Source: a virus
Direction: 5' to 3' (one strand)
DNA length: 22,860 nucleotides
Virus record (IMG/VR): IMGVR_UViG_3300017783_004048
Coordinates: 1-22,860 of that record
The position numbers and the translations under genes are program-made. Of the stretch, positions 13,350 through 20,126 are shown one piece after another. The first letter of the stretch is position 1. Every line of letters begins with the position of its first letter. The notes below the pieces were generated by a model. It saw only the letters and a program-made list of their open reading frames with translations. It had not been told where the DNA came from and made no database searches.

Positions 13350-13664
13350 ATGGGAACTAAATTTATCAAAGAAGAATTCACTTGGGACGGAATGTACCTA
13401 ATGTATAGAGGTGGTTTTAAGAATGCACCTTTAATGAACGAGGTCCATCCTAACTGTCATCCTTCTTGGATAGGTAAAGTTAAACCTTCATTTATTGCTA
13501 GATTCAAGTACGGTGCAAAGCCTTGGAAATCTTGGGTCAATTGCTTAGTTGATAACTATACTGTTGAAGAATACCTTGCTGAGGTTGAAATAACTTCTCC
13601 TCTTCAGGCAGTTCAAAAAGTTGGTTATAAAGGCAGAGGCAGATACTTTTCAAAGGCTGCCTAG
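13350..13664 (+). CDS. Protein of unknown function (104 aa)
   Basis: The basic 104-residue protein is rich in aromatic residues (FTWDGMYLMYRGGF, KPWKSWVNCLVDNYT). It has a C-terminal GYKGRGRYFSKAA. No family is recognised. It has its own promoter and a clear ribosome site (TGGAGAA). It opens the block of small genes that each follow a strong promoter, a pattern usual for early host-takeover genes in T4-like phages (inference). Confidence 0.72.
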   Translation: MGTKFIKEEFTWDGMYLMYRGGFKNAPLMNEVHPNCHPSWIGKVKPSFIARFKYGAKPWKSWVNCLVDNYTVEEYLAEVEITSPLQAVQKVGYKGRGRYFSKAA

Positions 13665-13688
13665 TAAAATAAATGAAATTAATCTCAT

Positions 13689-13737
13689 AAAACTATTGAC
13701 ATTCTTTATGAAACCATATATAATGGTTGTATAAATT
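13689..13737 (+). repeat. 49-bp promoter repeat, copy 1
   Basis: This is identical at 48 of 49 positions to 17562-17610, including the variable spacer between the -35 and -10 boxes. The only difference is an A/G in the ACC(A/G)TATATA segment. Identity through the spacer points to recent duplication or gene conversion rather than selection on the hexamers alone. Confidence 0.88.
13696..13724 (+). promoter_or_regulatory. Sigma70-type promoter for the 13754 operon
   Basis: TTGACA (13696-13701), a 17-base spacer and TATAAT (13719-13724), then GGTTG and TATAAATT (13730-13737). The 49 bases at 13689-13737 match 17562-17610 except at one position. Confidence 0.92.
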
Positions 13738-13753
13738 GAAAAAAGGAAATATT

Positions 13754-14113
13754 ATGCAAAACTACATCGTCAAACAAATCGTCGTTCCAGAATCTGAAAA
13801 GGAATATCCTAACTTGTATGGTTGGGGTGGAGCTGAAGAAAAATCACCAGCATGGAAAGCAAAGCTTAACTACATGCATGGTTTGAAAAGGAATGAATTT
13901 GATGCTGCAGATCTTGAACTGTTTGAAGATACCTTTCAAGTTCAAGCAGTTAGTCTTGACCATGTTTTTGAAATAACAAATCTTTGGAATGATCCTGATG
14001 CTGTTCATTCGTTCAGGTCAGGTCACAGTACTTCTGTTGGAGATATCATCGTCGATACGATAACAGAAAAAATGTTTATGGTTGATAGCTTTGGCTTTAA
14101 GGAGGTAGCGTAA
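13754..14113 (+). CDS. Protein of unknown function (119 aa), YodL-like C-terminus
   Basis: The ATG at 13754 follows AAAGGAAAT. An upstream in-frame TTG at 13727 lies within the promoter's initial transcribed region and is rejected. The N-terminal part (YIVKQIVVPE) is followed by a polar middle. The C-terminal segment SVGDIIVDTITEKMFMVDSFGFKEV resembles the small YodL-type domain found in plasmid and phage proteins (recalled, not searched). No biochemical role is known. It is coupled to the next gene by TAATG at 14111-14115. Confidence 0.75.
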   Translation: MQNYIVKQIVVPESEKEYPNLYGWGGAEEKSPAWKAKLNYMHGLKRNEFDAADLELFEDTFQVQAVSLDHVFEITNLWNDPDAVHSFRSGHSTSVGDIIVDTITEKMFMVDSFGFKEVA

Positions 14114-14433
14114 TGAACGGTACATACTGGAATGGAAATGGAACCTACCAAGGTTTCGTAGATAAGCTTTCTGAAGAGATTCCTATTGAAGGTCCTGTTG
14201 AAGATAAAGCTATAGATCGTTTGCGTAGAGCAATTAATGCCTACTACGATATTTTTAATAACGGTGGATGTAACTCTGTAAGTCGTAAGGTTGCTTACTT
14301 CTTTCCTGGTGTTATGTCTTACATCAATTCTACTTACAAAATAGATTGGTCGGTGGTTGAAGAAATGACCGAACCAAAGATGGATGAAATCATTCTTAAA
14401 GTCGCAAAGAAAAAAGGATTAGTCAATGCTTAA
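14113..14433 (+). CDS. Protein of unknown function (106 aa)
   Basis: The start overlaps the preceding stop (TAATG), and AAGGAGGTAGCG precedes it. It opens MNGTYWNGNGTYQGFVDKL, a Tyr/Gly/Asn-rich start seen in many small plasmid and phage proteins, followed by helical segments (DRLRRAINAYYDIFNNGGCN). The function is unknown. The end overlaps the next small ORF by 8 bases. Confidence 0.75.
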   Translation: MNGTYWNGNGTYQGFVDKLSEEIPIEGPVEDKAIDRLRRAINAYYDIFNNGGCNSVSRKVAYFFPGVMSYINSTYKIDWSVVEEMTEPKMDEIILKVAKKKGLVNA

Positions 14434-14584
14434 AGAAATGTTTACTTTTTTAGATGATCTCCGTGCAAGTGGAACCATCAACATGTTTGGAGCTCCGAAG
14501 GTTTTACAAGAAGCCTTTGGTTTAACTAAAGCAGAATCGTTCGAGGTATTTACTGCCTGGACTAAACAATTTACTGAAGAGTGA
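14426..14584 (+). CDS. Small phage protein (52 aa)
   Basis: The ORF runs from ATG at 14426 (after AAAAAAGGATT) to TGA at 14582-14584. The 52-residue helical product contains LDDLRASGTINMFGAPKVLQ and ESFEVFTAWTKQF. The pattern of a short helix, N/MFGA-type turn and W-containing helix is one I recall from many small phage proteins of unknown function. It overlaps the preceding gene by 8 bases and ends just before a promoter. Confidence 0.72.
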   Translation: MLKEMFTFLDDLRASGTINMFGAPKVLQEAFGLTKAESFEVFTAWTKQFTEE

Positions 14585-14593
14585 AAAAAGTTG

Positions 14594-14622
14594 TTGACAT
14601 TCATTATGATATAGATTATAAT
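14594..14622 (+). promoter_or_regulatory. Sigma70-type promoter for the DUF932 gene
   Basis: TTGACA (14594-14599), a 17-base spacer and TATAAT (14617-14622). The spacer is nearly the same as at the ligase promoter (ATTCATTATGATnTAGAT). The leader ends with GAGGAAATAAATT before the ATG at 14659. Confidence 0.9.
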
Positions 14623-14658
14623 GGTTGTTCAAATTAAATATTAATGAGGAAATAAATT

Positions 14659-15612
14659 ATGCATGAATTAGAAATGGTAAATGGACAAGCTGCAATGGCA
14701 TACCGCGAATCAAAAGGTATCCCTTGGCATGGTCTAGGAGTTCCGGTATCAGATGATATGACTCCGATTGAAATGATGAAAGCTGCTAACCTTGATTGGA
14801 AAGTATCAAAGCAACCATCCTTTGTAGAAATTAATGGAGAAAAAGTACTTACTGGTCAAGAAGCCTTAGTACGTGAATCTGACGGAAAGATTCTTACGAA
14901 TGTTTCAGGTAATTGGAAACCATGTCAAAACGAAGATGCTTTTGAATTCTTTAATGAATTCGTATCTGCTGGTGATATGGTCATGGATACTGCAGGGTCA
15001 TTGAAAGATGGTCAAATGGTATTCGCTGCTGCCGATGTCAAAGACGGATTTACACTAAAGAACGATGATCAAGTAAAAGGTTATCTTCTATTCTCAAATC
15101 CACATGTATATGGTAAATCCATTGATGTCAAGTTCGTAATGACAAGAGTTGTTTGTAATAATACTCTTTCTATGGCTTTGACTGAACGTGGTCAACCTGC
15201 AGTAAGGTTATCTCATCGTAATCACTTCAATCCTGAAATGGTTAAAGAGTTACTTGGTATCTCACACAATCGTGTAGAGCAATTCCAACAAGCTGCTGAG
15301 TTCCTTTCATCTAAAAGGTATTCTGATAAAGCTTACAAGTTATTCCTATCGCAAGTATTCGGTACTTCTAATCAAGAAGGTAAGATCCTATCAAGGACTG
15401 CTGAACGTGCATTAGAAATCGTCGATACTCAACCAGGAGCTGATATGTCTCCAGGTACATGGTGGAATGCTTACAACTCAGTAACATATATGACTGACCA
15501 CGAAATGGGAAGGTCTGCTGATACTCGAGCTGCTGCAGCTTGGTTCGGACACAATGCAAAAAGAAAGCTTGATGCTCTCAATCTTGCAGTTGAAATGGCG
15601 GAGGTAGCGTAA
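14659..15612 (+). CDS. DUF932 phage/plasmid-like protein
   Basis: The 317-residue protein matches the DUF932 / phage-plasmid-like family. It shows the N-terminal AYRESKGIPWHGLGVPVS, YLLFSNPHVYGKSIDVKFVMTRVVCNNTLSMAL in two adjoining segments, and VRLSHRNHF. The C-terminal half has NSVTYMTDHEMGRSADTR and AWFGHNAKRKLDALNLA. The family is common on phages and plasmids and its biochemical role is not established. The length is typical. It has its own strong promoter and good ribosome site, and a hairpin covers its stop codon. Confidence 0.88.
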   Translation: MHELEMVNGQAAMAYRESKGIPWHGLGVPVSDDMTPIEMMKAANLDWKVSKQPSFVEINGEKVLTGQEALVRESDGKILTNVSGNWKPCQNEDAFEFFNEFVSAGDMVMDTAGSLKDGQMVFAAADVKDGFTLKNDDQVKGYLLFSNPHVYGKSIDVKFVMTRVVCNNTLSMALTERGQPAVRLSHRNHFNPEMVKELLGISHNRVEQFQQAAEFLSSKRYSDKAYKLFLSQVFGTSNQEGKILSRTAERALEIVDTQPGADMSPGTWWNAYNSVTYMTDHEMGRSADTRAAAAWFGHNAKRKLDALNLAVEMAEVA

Positions 15613-15619
15613 GCTACCT
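15602..15619 (+). terminator. Hairpin over the stop codon of the DUF932 gene
   Basis: AGGTAGC (15602-15608), loop GTAA (a GNRA-type loop) and GCTACCT (15613-15619) pair perfectly over seven bases. The stop codon TAA lies at 15610-15612 in the loop. There is no long T-run, so it may protect the 3' end or pause polymerase rather than terminate fully. Confidence 0.45.
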
Positions 15620-15651
15620 TCTAATTAATTAGTTTAATTTCATATATACTA

Positions 15652-15680
15652 TTGACATCATAAAGAAACTATGTTATAAT
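15652..15680 (+). promoter_or_regulatory. Sigma70-type promoter for the 15712 operon
   Basis: TTGACA (15652-15657), a 17-base spacer and TATAAT (15675-15680), then GGTTG and TATAAATT (15686-15693). GGAG precedes the ATG at 15712. Confidence 0.9.
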
Positions 15681-15711
15681 GGTTGTATAAATTAAAATAA
15701 TTGGAGTTATT

Positions 15712-16068
15712 ATGAAATTTGATAAAAATGGAAAACCTAGAACAGATGCTTATGTAGGAACCTTCAGTACGCAATGTGCAGGAGATATGCTTGAGATTGA
15801 AACGATTAAAGATCTTGTGAAAGATATGAATAAAGAACTTAAGTATTACGATGCAAAAGATAAGCATGGCAGACCTATCAGATTCAGAACATCTCTCAAA
15901 GGCAGAAAGCCAATCAACAAAGTAAAACATTTTAGAACTGGACAGCTCAGAGGATATACATACCACGGAGATGTTATCGGTGGAATGCAAAATGCAGGTG
16001 CTGTTGATGTTTACATTCACAGATATCTATCTGATGCAATGTGGAAGATGGGAAGAAATTGCAGCTAA
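15712..16068 (+). CDS. Protein of unknown function (118 aa)
   Basis: The basic 118-residue protein has a central RPIRFRTSLKGRKPINKVKHFR stretch in adjoining segments and a C-terminal GAVDVYIHRYLSDAMWKMGR. No family is recognised. It has its own promoter and leads to the small acidic ORF at 16078 and the epimerase. A basic small protein from an early-type promoter could bind nucleic acid, but nothing in the sequence proves it. Confidence 0.7.
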   Translation: MKFDKNGKPRTDAYVGTFSTQCAGDMLEIETIKDLVKDMNKELKYYDAKDKHGRPIRFRTSLKGRKPINKVKHFRTGQLRGYTYHGDVIGGMQNAGAVDVYIHRYLSDAMWKMGRNCS

Positions 16069-16077
16069 GGAATTGTT

Positions 16078-16191
16078 ATGAAAATTAAAATTGAAATTGA
16101 ACTGGATACTGTAGATGACGCTTCAGAAATTGAAGAGCTTTTACAGATCGCAGAAAAGATTAGAGAAAAGGCGGTGGAAGTAGATGAGTAA
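16078..16191 (+). CDS. Small acidic protein (37 aa), unknown function
   Basis: The ORF runs from ATG at 16078, preceded by AAGGAA, to TAA at 16189-16191. The product is acidic and helical (DTVDDASEIEELLQIAEKIREK) with an alternating MKIKIEIEL strand at the N-terminus. It overlaps the epimerase start by 8 bases, indicating coupling. No family is recognised. Confidence 0.65.
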   Translation: MKIKIEIELDTVDDASEIEELLQIAEKIREKAVEVDE

Positions 16192-17197
16192 GATACTTAT
16201 TACAGGTGGAACTGGATTTGTAGGTACGAATCTTCTTCCTTTATTAAATAGAGAAGGTCACGAGGTAGTACTTGTGGATAACCTCTCACAATCGGTCTAT
16301 GTACCAGAGTTCCATGATTCAGCTAAGTTCTATCTTGCTGATATTACTGATTCTAATACTTTAGACAAAATATTCACAACAGAGAAACCTGATGTGGTAT
16401 TTCACTTCGGTGGTTTAGTATCTATCTATGACTGCCATAACGAACCTGTCCATGCTGCTGAACAGAATATCATTGGTTCTATCAATGTATTTAATGCAGC
16501 TTTAAATAGTGGATGTGACAGAGTTATCTTTTCGGAAACATCTGCAGTATACGAAAACGTTGAGCTACCTGCAGATGGCTATAAAGAAGGTTCTTCAGAT
16601 CCTACAACATTCTATGCAGCTTCCAAAGCAGCAGTTGCCTTGATAGCAGATAGTTATGCAAGGACAAGAGGATTGAAGTATACTGCTTTAAGGTATTTTA
16701 ATATCGCAGGACCTATCCAAGATTATAAGAGAACTGTACCTCCTCTATTCGCAGGAGTTGCTATTCGTTTACTTGGTGGTAATAATCCAATCATATTTGG
16801 AGACGGTACACGTAGGAGAGATTTTATTCATGTAGATGATGTAAATAAATTCCACATACAATGTCTTTCAGATGAAAGGACCATTGGAGAAACATATAAC
16901 TTAGGTATGAATCAATCTCATTCGTTATTTGAAATAGCAGAGATCATATTTGATTATATCAAAGAAAAGACTCCAATGGATTTTCTTGACTACGATATGA
17001 TGGATGAAATCAACGGAGAAGCTCATACAATATTTGCGAATATTGATAAGGCCAAAGCGATTGGCTGGGTTCCTGAAAAGACGATAGAAGATGCCATTTT
17101 TGATACGATAGATTACCTTGAGAAGGAAATCGAAGTAGGCAATGTTAACCCTAATGACTTTATGAAGGCTTTAGATACATCAAAGGTAAAAATATAA
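16184..17197 (+). CDS. NAD-dependent sugar epimerase/dehydratase (GalE-like extended SDR)
   Basis: The 337-residue protein has the Rossmann motif ITGGTGFVG (6-14), an acidic end of strand 2 (VLVDN) and HFGGL for cofactor binding. FSETSAVYE holds Ser120, Y-x3-K is Tyr144/Lys148 (FYAASK), and RRRDFIHVDDV is near the substrate pocket. These features fit UDP-sugar 4-epimerases and related dehydratases acting on nucleotide sugars in the cytoplasm. Whether it is a true UDP-galactose epimerase cannot be decided from the sequence. It could supply donors to the glycosyltransferase at 6293 (inference). It overlaps both neighbours. Confidence 0.9.
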   Translation: MSKILITGGTGFVGTNLLPLLNREGHEVVLVDNLSQSVYVPEFHDSAKFYLADITDSNTLDKIFTTEKPDVVFHFGGLVSIYDCHNEPVHAAEQNIIGSINVFNAALNSGCDRVIFSETSAVYENVELPADGYKEGSSDPTTFYAASKAAVALIADSYARTRGLKYTALRYFNIAGPIQDYKRTVPPLFAGVAIRLLGGNNPIIFGDGTRRRDFIHVDDVNKFHIQCLSDERTIGETYNLGMNQSHSLFEIAEIIFDYIKEKTPMDFLDYDMMDEINGEAHTIFANIDKAKAIGWVPEKTIEDAIFDTIDYLEKEIEVGNVNPNDFMKALDTSKVKI

Positions 17198-17520
17198 TGA
17201 GTCCAAAATACGAAGAATCTGACGGCAGAAAAAGAAATAAAGGTGGAGATAGAAACTTCGACAAAGAAGCAAAAGCGTTACTTGTCGGATTGACTGAAAG
17301 ACAACTTTATAAACTATTTGAGATCGTCCATGAAGAAATGAAACGACCTTGTACTGAGGAAAGGAATCTAGAACTACAAGCAGTAAAAAAGGCTATTCGT
17401 AAAACACCAGGTGTTCAACCATATAGGTTTGATAGAATCATTAATGGTTATCAATCTGAAATGGCAAGGACTGGTCGACCAAAGGATGGTCAATTTACTC
17501 CTTATAAAAAGAAGACCTGA
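17197..17520 (+). CDS. Protein of unknown function (107 aa)
   Basis: The start overlaps the epimerase stop (TAATG). The protein is basic and helical, with a charged N-terminus (DGRKRNKGGDRNFDKEAK), TERQLYKLFEIVHEEMK and a C-terminal GRPKDGQFTPYKKK. No family is recognised. The epimerase and this gene may be co-transcribed from the promoter at 15652. Confidence 0.72.
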   Translation: MSPKYEESDGRKRNKGGDRNFDKEAKALLVGLTERQLYKLFEIVHEEMKRPCTEERNLELQAVKKAIRKTPGVQPYRFDRIINGYQSEMARTGRPKDGQFTPYKKKT

Positions 17521-17561
17521 TATAACAAAAAGTTCTATAAAAAAGTTAGTTTATTTTCATA

Positions 17562-17610
17562 AAAACTATTGACATTCTTTATGAAACCGTATATAATGGT
17601 TGTATAAATT
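17562..17610 (+). repeat. 49-bp promoter repeat, copy 2
   Basis: This is the partner of 13689-13737, with one difference in 49 bases. Confidence 0.88.
17569..17597 (+). promoter_or_regulatory. Sigma70-type promoter for the 17628 operon
   Basis: TTGACA (17569-17574), a 17-base spacer and TATAAT (17592-17597), then GGTTG and TATAAATT (17603-17610). It is almost identical to the promoter at 13696. Confidence 0.92.
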
Positions 17611-17627
17611 AAATTAATGGAGAAGAT

Positions 17628-18122
17628 ATGAAATTAGTAATTCAGACACAGTACAGAGAAAACTACGCGGCTCATAATGAGGATTATGTCCATGGAGTTT
17701 CCGATGCTTATTGGAAGTTCAAGGGTGGCGATACGTTCGTCGTTTCTTGTTCTATTGCTGATGCTCAGGATCCTGAGTTTAGGCAAGCTGCTTTTGATGC
17801 AGTGTCGTATTCCAACGAAGCTTCTGAGGAATATGTACTTGACTACAATTTCATTGATGACGCAGAGTTCAGAATGTCTGACCACGTTCAAGAGTGGGAG
17901 ACTCCTACTTTACTTTGGTTTGATGGAGAACACTTCTGCGCAACCAAGAAGACTGATAATACCGACATGGGTTATATGAGAAAGGAGATTCTTACTAAGT
18001 TTGAGTCTTGGATCATAACTGACTCAGACAGTAGAGCATTCTATCAGTCAACCTTCACAATGGAGGATGGTTCAGAGTTAAGCTATTCTGAACTGAGTGC
18101 TTATTTTCAGGAGGCAGCGTAA
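17628..18122 (+). CDS. Conserved phage/plasmid protein of unknown function (164 aa)
   Basis: The acidic 164-residue protein opens MKLVIQTQYRENYAAHN and contains YWKFKGGDTFVV. This N-terminal pattern recurs in small proteins of phages and plasmids (recalled, not searched). The rest is rich in acidic and aromatic residues (EWETPTLLWFDGEHF, ELSYSELSAYF). It follows a strong promoter and GGAGAAG. Its stop overlaps the next ATG (TAATG), leading a coupled run of small membrane proteins. Confidence 0.78.
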   Translation: MKLVIQTQYRENYAAHNEDYVHGVSDAYWKFKGGDTFVVSCSIADAQDPEFRQAAFDAVSYSNEASEEYVLDYNFIDDAEFRMSDHVQEWETPTLLWFDGEHFCATKKTDNTDMGYMRKEILTKFESWIITDSDSRAFYQSTFTMEDGSELSYSELSAYFQEAA

Positions 18123-18325
18123 TGAAAGATATTCTATATACTGCGATTTCAATCTTTATCATATCATTGATATTTGTTTTCGGTGTTTCAGTCTACGCTT
18201 CGACTCCTGATGTTTGGGTATCACATTCAACTAACGAATGTGTCAAAGTAATAAATTATACCGATGAGGCAACGTACTCTTGTGAGAACATGCCTACGAA
18301 GTATAATAAGGTATGGGTGAAATAG
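18122..18325 (+). CDS. Small secreted or membrane-anchored protein (67 aa)
   Basis: The hydrophobic N-terminus (YTAISIFIISLIFVFGVSVYA) ends in YAS, consistent with a signal peptide or a single membrane anchor. The remaining 40 residues contain two cysteines (ECVKVINY, YSCENM) that could form a disulfide in the periplasm. No family is recognised. AGGAGGCAGCG precedes the start, and the start overlaps the previous stop. Confidence 0.72.
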   Translation: MKDILYTAISIFIISLIFVFGVSVYASTPDVWVSHSTNECVKVINYTDEATYSCENMPTKYNKVWVK

Positions 18326-18543
18326 TGGAGATGATATTACAATATGCTGGAGGTTTTATCCTCCTATGGATTATGGGTCATGTAGTTTACATGCAAGTCC
18401 ACATGGAAGAAGAGAAACGTGCAGGTAAAGGAATGCCTTTATATTGGGAGAAAGGTGGTTGGTACTATAATTGGAAACATCGTAAAGATGGAGAAACCTT
18501 CGATAAATCTAAAGTAAAATATTTTGATGGAGATAACACTTGA
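18313..18543 (+). CDS. Small membrane protein (76 aa)
   Basis: The start at 18313 overlaps the preceding gene by 13 bases. Residues about 7-28 form one hydrophobic span (MILQYAGGFILLWIMGHVVY), followed by a charged, Trp/Tyr/Lys-rich tail (GGWYYNWKHRKDG). Its topology is probably a short outer N-terminus with the tail on the cytoplasmic side. No family is recognised. An alternative start at 18331 would shorten it by six residues. Confidence 0.68.
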   Translation: MGEIVEMILQYAGGFILLWIMGHVVYMQVHMEEEKRAGKGMPLYWEKGGWYYNWKHRKDGETFDKSKVKYFDGDNT

Positions 18544-18755
18544 GACCGTTAATTGAATACTATAATTCTGCAGCAGATGCTGTTGTAAGTACTGTCAAGT
18601 CAGTGAATTGGATACGAGTTAGTAAATTGTTATTGGTCTTGCCTTTAGCTCTTGTTTGGACACCACTCTATTATGTAATAGTTTATACCAATAAAGGTGC
18701 AGTGTGGTTCAATAAAGCTGGTGGAGATCTTATTGAGGAGTTTTTGAATGATTGA
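18540..18755 (+). CDS. Small membrane protein with a TTG start (71 aa)
   Basis: The TTG at 18540 overlaps the preceding TGA and has GGAG at 18529-18532, seven bases upstream, so a TTG start is well supported. The 71-residue product has one hydrophobic segment (KLLLVLPLALVWTPLYYVIVY). Short polar ends flank it. No family is recognised. It overlaps the next gene by 8 bases. Confidence 0.68.
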   Translation: MRPLIEYYNSAADAVVSTVKSVNWIRVSKLLLVLPLALVWTPLYYVIVYTNKGAVWFNKAGGDLIEEFLND

Positions 18756-19068
18756 GATATTGAAAGAAGTTACGGATTGGGGAGATCATACGATCACGAA
18801 TGGTTTCTATCATGTGAATGGTCAAACACAACTTGTTGCTTATCAAGCTCCAGGTGGAAAACTCAAAGTCTTCAATTCACCAATGAAGCAATTCTCAAAG
18901 TCAAGACGTAAGTTTGTTAAAGTTGGAGACTATCAGGAAAAAGGTAGTCTTGGTGGTATTCCTGTGCAAGGAAGTAATGGGAATACATATTATATTGTGG
19001 ATGGTAAATGTTCTTGTAAAGGATTTACCTTCCGTGGTGATTGTAAACATGTAAGGAGTGTAGCATGA
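18748..19068 (+). CDS. SWIM-type zinc-finger protein (106 aa)
   Basis: The C-terminal part has CSCKGFTFRGDCKH (about residues 88-101), the C-x-C-xn-C-x-H pattern of SWIM zinc fingers, which bind DNA or protein partners. The rest is basic and polar (SKSRRKFVKVGDYQEKG). Phage proteins of this size with a terminal SWIM finger are known, with no settled role. It lies within a run of membrane mini-proteins, overlapping both neighbours, so all are probably made together. Confidence 0.78.
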   Translation: MIEILKEVTDWGDHTITNGFYHVNGQTQLVAYQAPGGKLKVFNSPMKQFSKSRRKFVKVGDYQEKGSLGGIPVQGSNGNTYYIVDGKCSCKGFTFRGDCKHVRSVA

Positions 19069-19376
19069 AATTTGTGAAAAGAGCAATTATCTTTACCGTA
19101 GATAGTTGGAGATTAATTATGGATGCAAAGTATAATCCGTTAAGGCATATACCAGATCCTTCATTACAAACATACTTTATGATGGTATTGTTTGTTATGT
19201 GGAGCGCATTCTTTGGAATGGTTGCGATGTTCTATATGGGCTACATGGGATATTCAATTCCTGTAAGTATAATTGTGCATATGTCAATTCTTGTACCTAT
19301 CGCAATTACAAATGGTGTCTTTATTGATGCTGAAAGAAACGGTTCAAAATGGTTACAGCAATGGAGAAAGAAATGA
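19065..19376 (+). CDS. Two-span membrane protein (103 aa)
   Basis: The start overlaps the preceding stop (ATGA). After a basic N-terminus there are two hydrophobic spans, about residues 38-60 (YFMMVLFVMWSAFFGMVAMF) and 65-87 (IPVSIIVHMSILVPIAI), joined by a short loop with Gly and Tyr. The C-terminus is charged (ERNGSKWLQQWRKK). This hairpin topology is shared by some holins, but no lysis gene is adjacent. The function is unknown. Confidence 0.75.
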   Translation: MKFVKRAIIFTVDSWRLIMDAKYNPLRHIPDPSLQTYFMMVLFVMWSAFFGMVAMFYMGYMGYSIPVSIIVHMSILVPIAITNGVFIDAERNGSKWLQQWRKK

Positions 19377-19756
19377 GTGCAATGGATAACGCAATAAAAG
19401 AAGACATCTTAAGAGATTACTTCGAAGCATTTTCAAATAAAGATGTTGATACTTTGGAGACAATGTTCTCTAAGGATATTCAACTAACTGATAGCTTTGG
19501 TCATTGGACAGGTATAGAAGATGTAATTGAGGCTAACAAGACGATCTTTAAAAACTGTTTGCGAATAACCGCGATCATAGATGAAATTGTGATAGAAGGA
19601 GACTCAGCTTGTGCTATTATTGATATTGAAATTATGACACAAGGTAGTGATCCTTCAAACGACTTTAGAGAGAATCATCAAACACTTAAGGTAATAGATT
19701 ACTTTGTATTTGATACTGATCTTAAGATCAGAAAAATATCTGCATATAAGCAGTAG
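19373..19756 (+). CDS. SnoaL/NTF2-like fold protein (127 aa)
   Basis: The start at 19373 overlaps the preceding stop (ATGA), with GGAG upstream. An in-frame ATG at 19349 lies deeper in the previous gene and is less likely. The pattern DILRDYFEAFSNKDVDTLETMFSKDIQL in two segments, followed by FGHWTGIEDVIEANK and alternating strands, is typical of SnoaL-like NTF2 folds. These form a cone that binds small molecules or acts as an isomerase or hydrolase. The substrate is unknown. Confidence 0.78.
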   Translation: MSAMDNAIKEDILRDYFEAFSNKDVDTLETMFSKDIQLTDSFGHWTGIEDVIEANKTIFKNCLRITAIIDEIVIEGDSACAIIDIEIMTQGSDPSNDFRENHQTLKVIDYFVFDTDLKIRKISAYKQ

Positions 19757-19764
19757 GAGATATT

Positions 19765-19941
19765 ATGGACGAAAGAATCTTAAAAGAGATCCGTCTATCA
19801 AGACAACTCGCAAGAGAAATTCAATGGGTACTTGATTCTGGTGGTGTTATGCCAGTTCAGATTCATAACATGTATAAGCCATTGAAAAAGTTTTATGACC
19901 AATGTGTTGCTGACGAAGAACTTGAATTTTACGGAAAGTAA
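19765..19941 (+). CDS. Small protein (58 aa), unknown function
   Basis: The ORF runs from ATG at 19765, preceded by AGGAGATATT, to TAA at 19939-19941. The helical 58-residue product contains RLSRQLAREIQWVLDSGG, then PVQIHNMYKPLKKFYDQC. No family is recognised. The ribosome site is one of the best in the region. Confidence 0.7.
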   Translation: MDERILKEIRLSRQLAREIQWVLDSGGVMPVQIHNMYKPLKKFYDQCVADEELEFYGK

Positions 19942-19998
19942 AATATATCATATTTTTATTAAGCATTATCAATTCTGGTTATATATACTTTTATAGGG

Positions 19999-20017
19999 AA
20001 AAGAAAAATTCTTTTTT
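19999..20017 (+). terminator. AT-rich hairpin with T-run, weak terminator candidate
   Basis: AAAAGAA (19999-20005), loop AAA, TTCTTTT (20009-20015) with further T residues to 20017. The stem has one GC pair only. The 92-base gap 19942-20033 otherwise shows nothing recognisable. Confidence 0.3.
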
Positions 20018-20033
20018 CGTAACTGAGATAAAT

Positions 20034-20126
20034 ATGAACTTTGAAAAATTTAGAGATGGAATAGAATTATCAGCATTAGTTGGTATATTCATGCTGTCAC
20101 TATTAGGGGTAAATCCAAATGTTTAA
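20034..20126 (+). CDS. 30-aa hydrophobic peptide, unknown
   Basis: The ORF runs from ATG at 20034 to TAA at 20124-20126. The product has a charged N-terminus (MNFEKFRDGIE) and a hydrophobic C-terminal half (LSALVGIFMLSLLGVNP), consistent with membrane insertion. No ribosome site stands out. GATAAATA at 20027-20034, one base off the late box, overlaps the ATG. It overlaps the next peptide by 8 bases. Confidence 0.45.
   Translation: MNFEKFRDGIELSALVGIFMLSLLGVNPNV

Noticed and set aside
17677-17979. Second plus-strand ORF of 100 codons inside the 17628 gene
   Set aside because: It is out of frame with a conserved protein that has a promoter and ribosome site. Its Leu/Ser-rich sequence looks like a frame shadow.
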